A DNA stretch of 16,697 nucleotides from Candidatus Parcubacteria bacterium (GTDB lineage Bacteria > Patescibacteriota > Minisyncoccia > UBA6257 > JAPLYJ01): contig JAPLYJ010000021.1 in the NCBI GenBank assembly GCA_026395655.1, forward strand, positions 1 through 16,697, read 5' to 3'. A model generated the notes under the pieces. The model did not search any database and was not told the DNA's origin. It saw only the letters and a program-made list of their open reading frames with translations. The position numbers and the translations under genes are program-made. Position 1 is the stretch's first letter. The number at the start of each line of letters is the position of its first letter. This document shows positions 1 through 6,160 of the stretch, piece after piece.

Positions 1-126
1 AATCTCTGTAAAATGTACAAGCATAAAAAAGGTTCAGAAGTGGTCGATATACACAAAAAACAAATTCCTTTTACAATGTCAAAAAACATGCTAAGAAGAT
101 ATAATTACGGTGTCATGGTTAAATGA
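1..126 (+). CDS. Possible 3' end of an unknown gene entering from the left
   Basis: Reading from base 1 the first plus-strand frame is open for 41 codons and ends in TGA at 124-126. The predicted tail is basic and hydrophilic, ending in the residues LRRYNYGVMVK. I do not recognise a family. It would converge on the pilin-like gene at 200-523, leaving 73 bases between the two stops. A 41-codon open stretch can occur by chance in AT-rich DNA, and there is no start in view, so this is only a plausible partial gene. The sequence left of the window would settle it. Confidence 0.35.
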   Translation, partial: NLCKMYKHKKGSEVVDIHKKQIPFTMSKNMLRRYNYGVMVK

Positions 127-199
127 TTTGACACGGATGGGCTCGTTAGTTAAGCATCGTAGATTACGTTAGAACCAAGACTATAGGAGTTAAGGAGAT

Positions 200-523
200 T
201 TATACGCCTGATTTAATTACCAAAGCTATTAAACCTTGAATAAGCATAACTATAATAGCTATAGCTGCGCTAATTGCAGCACAAATCATCATATTTCTAG
301 TTATTTTATATTTTCTAATATTTTTACCAGCAGTAATTTTATTAATAGCTGCTATAATAAGAAATACTACTGTAACAAATATGGTAATATTAAAAAACCA
401 ATAAAGTACCCCTATTATCATGTAGGTAGGATAAAATTTAGGGGGTGACTCATTCATTTGACCCAAGGCCATAAATGGCAACATTAAAACAAAAAATATT
501 AAAATAGGTAATAATTTTTTCAT
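200..523 (-). CDS. VirB2/TrbC-like pilin subunit (small membrane protein)
   Basis: The product has 107 residues. Residues 1-21 form a signal peptide (KK then a hydrophobic core, with a likely cleavage after ALG at 19-21). Two long hydrophobic helices follow at about 34-60 and 77-103, separated by a short basic loop (KITAGKNIRKYKITRN). Signal peptide plus two helices around a basic cytoplasmic loop is the layout of VirB2/TrbC pilins, which are stored in the inner membrane and polymerise into type IV secretion pili. The assignment rests on architecture and size, not on a sequence signature. The gene follows dnaX and tRNA-Gln on the same strand and shares the neighbourhood with a VirD4-like ATPase at 2446-4824, which supports a secretion or DNA-transfer role. 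No VirB4 or VirB6 is in view. The start has no Shine-Dalgarno sequence. It could instead be an unrelated small two-helix membrane protein. Confidence 0.6.
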   Translation of the reverse strand: MKKLLPILIFFVLMLPFMALGQMNESPPKFYPTYMIIGVLYWFFNITIFVTVVFLIIAAINKITAGKNIRKYKITRNMMICAAISAAIAIIVMLIQGLIALVIKSGV

Positions 524-559
524 TTGTTTTTAATTAATTTTATTACACCAATTTACGAG

Positions 560-630
560 CTGCCGGGCTAGGATTCGAACCTAGATACACAGATCCAGAG
601 TCTGCGGTCCTACCATTAGACGACCCGGCA
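560..630 (-). tRNA. tRNA-Gln (anticodon CTG)
   Basis: The minus strand folds into a full cloverleaf: acceptor stem TGCCGGG/CCCGGCA (7 bp), D arm with a GTC/GAC stem, anticodon stem GCAGA/TCTGT (one G-T pair) with loop CTCTGGA, a 4-base variable loop, and T arm CTAGG-TTCGAAT-CCTAG. Anticodon CTG reads CAG, glutamine. The U1-A72 first pair and G73 discriminator are typical identity features of tRNA-Gln. The bases after the discriminator are CTC, so CCA is not encoded and must be added. It starts 12 bases after the dnaX C-terminal stop and ends 36 bases before the pilin start, so it is probably cut from a messenger spanning its neighbours. Confidence 0.95.
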
Positions 631-642
631 ATATGTGATATC

Positions 643-879
643 TTATGGCAAAGCTTCCAAAACGGCAAGTTCTAAAGGTAAGGTAACAATAGCCGCTCTT
701 TTAATGTAATTCTGACTGTTAATAAAAATATCTAACCAACGTCTAATTTCTGAAGCTTCTAATTTTTCAGTTTGTTTTGTTAAAATATCAATTTCTTCAT
801 CAGTAATTTCTTCTTGAAGCATCTTAGATAAATCTGAAGAAACTTTTAAAATCATGATACGGCGCAAATGATTGATCAC
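643..879 (-). CDS. dnaX: DnaX C-terminal part (domain III) in the -1 frame
   Basis: The frame encodes 78 residues that continue DnaX where the upstream frame stops. It matches the helical collar region (domain III) that oligomerises the clamp loader: the run INHLRRIMILKVSS corresponds to the conserved helix with an LR-hydrophobic pattern, followed by acidic and Leu-rich helices ending in LPLELAVLEALP, the usual closing helix. As an independent gene it would start at GTG 879, overlapping the upstream stop (GTGA) by four bases, so translational coupling is possible. It is more likely read as the end of a single protein of about 358 residues, through -1 slippage at 882-888 or because the frame break is a sequence error. 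Compared with remembered family members, about four residues seem missing between DLK(Q) and INHLRR. It is not a gene of its own family. Confidence 0.75.
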   Translation of the reverse strand: MINHLRRIMILKVSSDLSKMLQEEITDEEIDILTKQTEKLEASEIRRWLDIFINSQNYIKRAAIVTLPLELAVLEALP

Positions 880-1724
880 TGCTTTAAATCATATCCACCT
901 TCATTTACTTCTGTGATAAAACGCAAAGCTTCTATTTTTTGTTTAGATATCAATAAATCAATAAACTGATTGATAGTTTTGAAATTAACGCTACCTAAAA
1001 GCGATTCTACGTCTGAGAGAGTAATTTCCCCTTCTTTAATGATCGCTAATTGGCCTAAAAGAGATTCAGCGTCACGCAAACCACCCTCAGAACTCAAAGC
1101 AATCAATCTTAAGGCTTCATCATTGATTTTTAGATTTTCTAATTTACTAATATTAGACAAACGGCTAACAATATCATTAATACTTAATCTTCTAAAATCA
1201 TATCTTTGTACCCTTGATAGAATAGTAGTAGGTATTTTTTCTGGTTCTGTAGTAGCTAAAATAAAAATAGCATATGAAGGAGGTTCTTCTAAGGTTTTTA
1301 ATAAAGCATTAAAAGCGTCTTTAGTTAACTGATGAGCTTCATCAATAACATATACTTTGTATTTAGCTCTCACCGGAGAAAATTTAATACCTTCTCTTAA
1401 ATCTCTAATATCATCTATGCCCCTGTTAGAAGCTGCATCTATTTCTAATAAATCTAAAGCTCTACCTTTGTTAATTTCTTCACAAGATTCACATTTATTG
1501 CAAGGTTCAAATTCTCCTTCTTTTCTTTTTTCGCAATTAATAGCTTTTGCAAAAAGACGAGCAAAAGTAGTTTTGCCTGTGCCCCTAGGTCCACAAAAAA
1601 GATATGCGTGACTAATCTGATTGCTAGAAATCGCATTAGTTAAAATCTTAACCGTGATTTTTTGGTTAATGACCTCTTTAAAACTCTTGGGTCTGTATTT
1701 TCGGTAAAAAACTAATTGGCTCAT
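876..1724 (-). CDS. dnaX: DNA polymerase III subunit gamma/tau, ATPase part
   Basis: This is the ATPase of the clamp loader that opens the sliding clamp and organises the replisome. The 282-residue frame contains Walker A GPRGTGKT (45-52), a zinc module with Cys64, Cys75, Cys78 and Cys81, Walker B VIDEAH (126-131), sensor 1 ATTEP (157-161), the SR arginine finger (170-171; SRV here where SRC is usual) and sensor 2 around GGLRDAE (214-220). It then ends abruptly at DLKQ, inside domain III, with TGA at 876-878. The rest of domain III lies in the -1 frame (643-879). The stop of the upstream membrane-protein gene is five bases before the ATG, so the two are cotranscribed. Without domain III this product could not form the normal collar. 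Identity is certain; whether the short form is a real product is open. Confidence 0.95.
   Translation of the reverse strand: MSQLVFYRKYRPKSFKEVINQKITVKILTNAISSNQISHAYLFCGPRGTGKTTFARLFAKAINCEKRKEGEFEPCNKCESCEEINKGRALDLLEIDAASNRGIDDIRDLREGIKFSPVRAKYKVYVIDEAHQLTKDAFNALLKTLEEPPSYAIFILATTEPEKIPTTILSRVQRYDFRRLSINDIVSRLSNISKLENLKINDEALRLIALSSEGGLRDAESLLGQLAIIKEGEITLSDVESLLGSVNFKTINQFIDLLISKQKIEALRFITEVNEGGYDLKQ
882..901 (-). promoter_or_regulatory. Candidate -1 ribosomal frameshift site in dnaX
   Basis: In the dnaX reading frame the heptamer T TTA AAG (882-888) fits the X XXY YYZ slippery rule exactly. It lies one codon (CAG) before the zero-frame TGA. Slipping back one base on TTA-AAG would continue as GCA GTG ATC into the frame that carries domain III. 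A Shine-Dalgarno-like AAGGTGG sits at 895-901, six bases upstream of the heptamer; an internal Shine-Dalgarno is a known stimulator in the E. coli dnaX signal, though its spacing there is ten bases. I see no convincing downstream hairpin. The alternative is a plain indel that happens to lie beside a slippery-looking run. Confidence 0.45.
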
Positions 1725-1729
1725 ATTGA

Positions 1730-2440
1730 TTATTGTGTTTTAGCTGATCCGATAATATGGGTAGCTAAGCCTAAATATCCATTTTGATAGTCTCTTTCAT
1801 TGGCTGAAAAATTAATTAAATACGCTATTTTTTTGTCCCCCGTATTGTTAACAATGACTTTGCTTTGCAAACGAATTGTTTCTTTGTTTTTAACATAGCT
1901 AAATTCAGCTGTTTCTGTATATCCATCAGCATATTTGCCTAACAATTGACCTTGCCAACCAGCTTTAGTCATTTCCGTATCCATGTCTAACCAAATATCA
2001 GCAGCTTTAATTGCTTTGTCTGCCATATATTTAGAAGCAAACAAAGATCCTGATTTTTCTATATCTTTAACACCTAATAATTTTTGACCTGAAAAATTTG
2101 ATGAAAGAGAAAACAAAGCTACGTCTGTGTTTGACCAATTTTTAGGTTGATCCATTGAAAATTTACTATCAGCACTTGTAAATATTTTATATATAGGATC
2201 TTCTAAAGGTACAGTCTCTACTGTTACATTAGGCGTAGTAGTACCGGTAGTACTAACTGTGGTAGAAACAACGTCTACTGTAATTCCAGGATCAGTACTA
2301 GTTACAACTGGGGTTACAGCTGGTACATTTGTTTGATTTGTAAACATGAGGGTTAAATACGAACCACCTAAAAGACTGATGACACCAGCCACTAAAAGCA
2401 CAATCATGACACCTCTCACCCATTTTGAATTTTTATTCAT
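1730..2440 (-). CDS. Membrane-anchored extracytoplasmic protein of unknown function
   Basis: The 236-residue product has a short basic N-terminus (MNKNSKWVRG), one transmembrane helix at about 10-33, a Thr/Val/Ser/Pro-rich low-complexity linker at about 34-80, and a folded C-terminal domain of about 155 residues. That domain begins YKIFTSADSKFSMDQPKNW, a lead-in resembling PsbP/Mog1-type folds (a strand with F-S-M-D-x-P-x-x-W), but this is an impression and not an assignment. There is no catalytic motif and no cysteine in the domain. It is expected to sit outside the membrane. It starts five bases after the stop of the VirD4-like ATPase and ends five bases before dnaX, so it is cotranscribed with both. 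Proximity suggests it may be an envelope accessory of the secretion-type machinery. There is no Shine-Dalgarno sequence before the ATG. Confidence 0.8.
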   Translation of the reverse strand: MNKNSKWVRGVMIVLLVAGVISLLGGSYLTLMFTNQTNVPAVTPVVTSTDPGITVDVVSTTVSTTGTTTPNVTVETVPLEDPIYKIFTSADSKFSMDQPKNWSNTDVALFSLSSNFSGQKLLGVKDIEKSGSLFASKYMADKAIKAADIWLDMDTEMTKAGWQGQLLGKYADGYTETAEFSYVKNKETIRLQSKVIVNNTGDKKIAYLINFSANERDYQNGYLGLATHIIGSAKTQ

Positions 2441-2445
2441 ATTTT

Positions 2446-4824
2446 TTAATATCTATTTTTAATTTCTTGATTAATGATAGCGATTTCTCTGCCATAGCAC
2501 AAAGAAGAAAGCTCTTTTAATTTTTCTATCTTGTCCCTGTCTATCTTATAAGGCGTTCTAGCTACTACATTAAACGCTTTAGAAGTCTGGCCATTGATTG
2601 TCAGTTTAATATAATAATTATAATTATCAAGGTTTAAAACATCGTAAGGACCAAAGATCGGAGCAAAATATTTAGCCATGAAATCTGCATCATCAGAAGA
2701 AACACGATATGAGATGATAGTACCCACATTACCAAACACAGATTTTAAGATAGGTTCTTTTAATTGAGCTAAAAATTGATTAGCCACAGTTAGACACAAA
2801 TGATATTTTCTAGCTTCAGAAAAAATCATAGAAATGTTTTCTGTGGTGATGTTCTGAAACTCATCAATATACATGTAAAAATCTCTTCTTTCACTTTCAG
2901 GTACATCTACCCTTGAAAAAGCAGCCATTTTTAATTTACCAATGATAATCATACCCAAGAGATAGCTATTAATATCTCCTAAATACCCTTTTGACAAATT
3001 TACAATTAAAATCTTACCTTCATCCATGATTTTGCGAAAATCTAAACTAGAACTTTCCTGACCGATAATAGGTCTAACTAAATCATTAGACAAAAATGGA
3101 TTAAGCTTAGAATTAATATATGGAGCTACATTAGCTAAAGACATATCCCCTGCAGCTTTTTCTGCTTCTTTTTTCCAAAATTCCACTACGCTTGGATCAG
3201 TTTCTTTTTCCAATAGATTAGTTCTAAATTCATCATTAATAAAAATACGAGGCAAATCCATTAAGGTATGTTTGTTTTCTGTGTCATCTAATAGTAAAAG
3301 CATGGCATTTCTAAAATATTGTTCAAAAATAGGTCCGCCTGTAGTTTTAAGATCGTAGAGCTTGTCAAAAATATCTAAAAGCTCATTAGTAACAGCTGAT
3401 TTTTGAAAAGAATATTTTTTGTCATAATCTAACATATTCAAACCCATAGCTCTTTTAGGATCAGCAGGATTAAAATAAATAAGATCAGCATAACGATTTT
3501 CAGGAATAGCACCTAGGATTTTTTCTGCTGTATCACCGTGAGGATCGATATAACAAACACCCTTACCATCTCTGATATCTTGAATTAACATATTTTCTAA
3601 AAGCGTAGTTTTACCTGTACCGGTTTGACCTAAAATATATAAATGCCTCTGACGATCAATATCTGCGATCCTAACTTCTTTTTTGTCTTTACGATATATG
3701 TTGTCTCCTAAAATAATACCAGCTAAAGGTAGATTAACCGGAGCAGGAGCATTTCTAGCTCTTAACCATTTAATTTTAGGTGTTTCCAATTGGCTATGAG
3801 GCAAATGATACAAGCTCGCTAATTCTGCAGAATTTAAAATCATGGCTTCAGAAGGTACAAAATTTCTAAAAGCATAATTATAAACTAAACGCTCTTTCAT
3901 TTTTAAAGTTTTAGCTTCTCTTAAAGAAAAAGAATTTAAGTTAGGAGCCTCTAACTGTTTGATAGAACTAACAATATGATCAAAAATATCTTCACTACGC
4001 TCATTGTTTTCTGCAGCTGTTACAATTCTCAAATTCACCTGAAAAAGCGGTTTTGATAATTTTTCTTCTAAAGCCTTAATCATGACTTCGTCTAAGATTT
4101 TAGGTTTTAATTTTTCTTCATTTTCTTTTTCTACCGATTGTTTGTTAACAATTTTCCAAACAGATTGCCAATTAAAATTTTGGCTTTCTTCTGCTTCCTT
4201 AAAAGATTTTCCCTCTTTCAAATTTTTTAAAATATTCCCTATCGCTTTTTTGTTAAATTTCTTAACGGGCATGAAAACTAATTGCATAGCTGCACCTTCG
4301 TTTTGTTTAGCCAATTGGCTTAATGCATTAGTCACACCGCTTAAAGTATCAACGTCAAAATTATAATAAGTGCGCAGAGGCATACTATAATGCCTATCTT
4401 GTTTAATATATCCTGCCCTTACTCTACTTAAAGGCTCAAAAATGGTATAATCATCAACTTCCGTGATATAAGCCTGAGGGTAAAAAGCAGAAAGATTTTT
4501 TTCTAATAATTCTAAATCACGTCTTGGACTAGAGACATAAAAAATAATTTCTTCGCTATCAGAAGGGGTAGCTAACTCTAAAATGATAGGATGCTTGAAG
4601 CTTGATAAATTAGACAAGAATTGTTCAAAAGGAGAAATTAATTCAGAAAGTTTCTTAGGGGATTCGTTTTGAACAGGGGCTAAATTTTCTTTAGGTACAG
4701 TCACTAAAAGCAAACGGTAATCCAAAGAATTCCAAAGATTGATTTTAGTTGAATATCTTTTGTAAAAAATAAAAACAACGGTGCCTATACCCACTAAAAT
4801 TATTAATAATAAGTTCCCATCCAT
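2446..4824 (-). CDS. VirD4/TraG-type membrane-anchored secretion or DNA-transfer ATPase
   Basis: The 792-residue product has one N-terminal membrane helix (about 4-21), a poorly characterised N-terminal region to about residue 350, and a RecA-like motor domain. Walker A is GQTGTGKTT (399-407), a YIDPHGD segment lies at 425-431, Walker B with catalytic acid is YMYIDEFQ (650-657, D654/E655), and ANQF (681-684) and SYR (705-707) sit where sensor and arginine-finger elements occur. The IDEFQ...EARKYHL...ANQ pattern is typical of VirD4/TraD coupling proteins (TraM-recognition domain) and of HerA/DUF87 relatives. Coupling proteins bring DNA or protein to a type IV secretion channel. The gene follows the 138-aa unknown by 9 bases and precedes the 236-aa membrane protein by 5. 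No relaxase is present in the window, so substrate and role stay open; a chromosomal surface-secretion or DNA-uptake function is as likely as conjugation. Confidence 0.88.
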   Translation of the reverse strand: MDGNLLLIILVGIGTVVFIFYKRYSTKINLWNSLDYRLLLVTVPKENLAPVQNESPKKLSELISPFEQFLSNLSSFKHPIILELATPSDSEEIIFYVSSPRRDLELLEKNLSAFYPQAYITEVDDYTIFEPLSRVRAGYIKQDRHYSMPLRTYYNFDVDTLSGVTNALSQLAKQNEGAAMQLVFMPVKKFNKKAIGNILKNLKEGKSFKEAEESQNFNWQSVWKIVNKQSVEKENEEKLKPKILDEVMIKALEEKLSKPLFQVNLRIVTAAENNERSEDIFDHIVSSIKQLEAPNLNSFSLREAKTLKMKERLVYNYAFRNFVPSEAMILNSAELASLYHLPHSQLETPKIKWLRARNAPAPVNLPLAGIILGDNIYRKDKKEVRIADIDRQRHLYILGQTGTGKTTLLENMLIQDIRDGKGVCYIDPHGDTAEKILGAIPENRYADLIYFNPADPKRAMGLNMLDYDKKYSFQKSAVTNELLDIFDKLYDLKTTGGPIFEQYFRNAMLLLLDDTENKHTLMDLPRIFINDEFRTNLLEKETDPSVVEFWKKEAEKAAGDMSLANVAPYINSKLNPFLSNDLVRPIIGQESSSLDFRKIMDEGKILIVNLSKGYLGDINSYLLGMIIIGKLKMAAFSRVDVPESERRDFYMYIDEFQNITTENISMIFSEARKYHLCLTVANQFLAQLKEPILKSVFGNVGTIISYRVSSDDADFMAKYFAPIFGPYDVLNLDNYNYYIKLTINGQTSKAFNVVARTPYKIDRDKIEKLKELSSLCYGREIAIINQEIKNRY

Positions 4825-4833
4825 AAAAAATAA

Positions 4834-5250
4834 TTAATTCATTGATTTGATTTTGCCCTGAGCCACTAATTCCTGATATAATTTCCCAACTAATTTATCA
4901 TGCAAAGCATCTATCAAATACGGATTGCCGCTCTTGCGAGCTAAAGTAACAGACACAACAACGCCTTTTGATACAGCTACATCACATAATTCATCTAAAA
5001 ATTGTTCTATTTCACTATCAGGATTAATATCTGTTTGATTATTATCAATATTAGTGGCTTGGGTATCACTAGGAGGAGAGGTATAAAAATCAGAAGAAGG
5101 TTGCTCTGGCATGTTAACCATGGCCTTGTCAATTTCTTCCTTAATCACTTCTTTTAATATCTCTTTTTCAGGAGTTTTCTCCCCAGGGACCTTTTCTAAA
5201 TCATGGCGACGAGCTTCAAAACGATTAACTAATTTATCAAATTCATCCAT
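4834..5250 (-). CDS. Small acidic soluble protein, unknown, next to the VirD4-like ATPase
   Basis: The 138-residue product has no membrane segment or signal peptide. A charged helical N-terminus (about 1-45, rich in Glu and Lys) is followed by an Asn/Asp/Pro-rich disordered stretch (about 46-77) and a compact C-terminal helical domain (78-138) with the pattern FLDELCDVAVSKG, then GNPYLIDALHDKL and LYQELVAQGKI. I recall similar tails (NPYLIDALHD...LYEEL...GKI) in unknown proteins of Patescibacteria beside such ATPases, but cannot name a family. It lies 9 bases upstream of the ATPase on the same strand, so the two are probably translated from one messenger. The domain could be a cytoplasmic adaptor for the ATPase; this is inference from position only. 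Confidence 0.75.
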   Translation of the reverse strand: MDEFDKLVNRFEARRHDLEKVPGEKTPEKEILKEVIKEEIDKAMVNMPEQPSSDFYTSPPSDTQATNIDNNQTDINPDSEIEQFLDELCDVAVSKGVVVSVTLARKSGNPYLIDALHDKLVGKLYQELVAQGKIKSMN

Positions 5251-5288
5251 GTTATATGTTTGTTTAATAATTATAGCTTACCATATAA

Positions 5289-6158
5289 TTACTTTAATTT
5301 ATAGTAGGCTCTACCGGGATAGCGGAGGTCCATATATTCCAGATATGGAAAATCATTTTTGATTTTTTCTGTTTTTAAATTTTGTATCATACTTAAAATC
5401 TGCTCTGGCTGATTAGAAAAAGAGACATGAGCGTACCAATTAGAAAAATATATTTTAACTGTATCTGGTAAAAAACCCTTTACTTCTAAATATTTTACCT
5501 CTAAGCCATTTTGTGTTAAAAGATCTACTGTATTTTTTAAAAATGATACTTTTTCTTTGTCTAACACCTTATTAGTTAACTCTACCATGGTATCGCTTTC
5601 ATCTAAAACTGATGTTATCAAATACCCTGTAGTTTGTGGTGCCAAAGCAAAAATAATACCATCTTGATCTAAATAGTAGCAATCATTTTTAACTTTTAAG
5701 CACCAAATCAAAGCTGATTGCCGCTCTTGGGCTTTAATTTCTAATTTTTTAGTAGTCCAATTTAAAGATACGCTAATATCTTTAAGATCAGGGTAATTTT
5801 TGATAATTAAAGCAACAAATTTAGCATCATCTAAAAAAAGTATATTCTGATCATTAAAACCTAAATAAGTACGATCCAAAGTTGATCTTTGTTTTAAATA
5901 CCTAGAAACAAAATTGGGCCAAAGATGACCAAAAGATTGATCAGATAGATAGAGCTGTGCTCTTTGTTTGATAATCTCTGATTTTTCAGAAAAGCCAGAA
6001 ACCTCAATATTTTTTAATCTGAAAAAATTTGAAAAAAATATCAAATATATCAAACCAGAAATTAAAAGCAAAAAAAGAAAAACTACCCCCCAGATTTTCC
6101 AGCGTTTCATATATCTCCGACGCTTTCTGTCTCCTAGAGGATGGGAAACTGATTTCAT
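5289..6158 (-). CDS. ftsQ: FtsQ/DivIB-like cell division protein (POTRA)
   Basis: With the chosen start the product has 289 residues: a basic cytoplasmic tail (KRRRYMKRWK), one membrane helix (about 22-42), and an outside domain starting FFRLKNIEVSGFS (from 45), the usual opening of a FtsQ POTRA domain. It ends YMDLRYPGRAYYK, matching the DLR..GR.YYK closing strand of the FtsQ beta domain. FtsQ/DivIB links early and late divisome proteins (FtsB, FtsL, FtsW-FtsI). The frame stays open to an ATG at 6203, which would overlap serS by 43 bases; the ATG at 6156-6158, two bases after the serS TGA, fits coupling and gives the normal short tail. The gene is not beside murC/murB or ftsA/ftsZ here, so it is detached from the classical division cluster at least on these sides. 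Confidence 0.82.
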   Translation of the reverse strand: MKSVSHPLGDRKRRRYMKRWKIWGVVFLFLLLISGLIYLIFFSNFFRLKNIEVSGFSEKSEIIKQRAQLYLSDQSFGHLWPNFVSRYLKQRSTLDRTYLGFNDQNILFLDDAKFVALIIKNYPDLKDISVSLNWTTKKLEIKAQERQSALIWCLKVKNDCYYLDQDGIIFALAPQTTGYLITSVLDESDTMVELTNKVLDKEKVSFLKNTVDLLTQNGLEVKYLEVKGFLPDTVKIYFSNWYAHVSFSNQPEQILSMIQNLKTEKIKNDFPYLEYMDLRYPGRAYYKLK

Positions 6159-6160
6159 GC

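Noticed and set aside
110..134. Inverted repeat as an intrinsic terminator.
   Set aside because: The stem is only 6 bp with a 13-base loop and no T run follows on either strand.
192..197. AAGGAG as a ribosome binding site on the plus strand.
   Set aside because: No start codon lies at a workable distance and no coding-like frame follows.
876..878. TGA in dnaX as a recoded sense codon (Gly or Trp).
   Set aside because: Reading through gives only SIICAVS before another TGA, without family similarity, whereas the -1 frame gives domain III; serS also ends with TGA as a normal stop.
970..1636. Open frames opposite or shifted within dnaX (for example 970-1332 and 1357-1611 on the plus strand, 1454-1636 on the minus strand).
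   Set aside because: They mirror or shift the dnaX coding sequence, have no recognisable domains, and dnaX motifs cover the same bases.
5270..5275. TATAAT on the minus strand as a promoter for the 138-aa gene and the VirD4-like ATPase.
   Set aside because: No recognisable -35 box at 16-18 bases and no extended -10; AT-rich spacers give such hexamers by chance.
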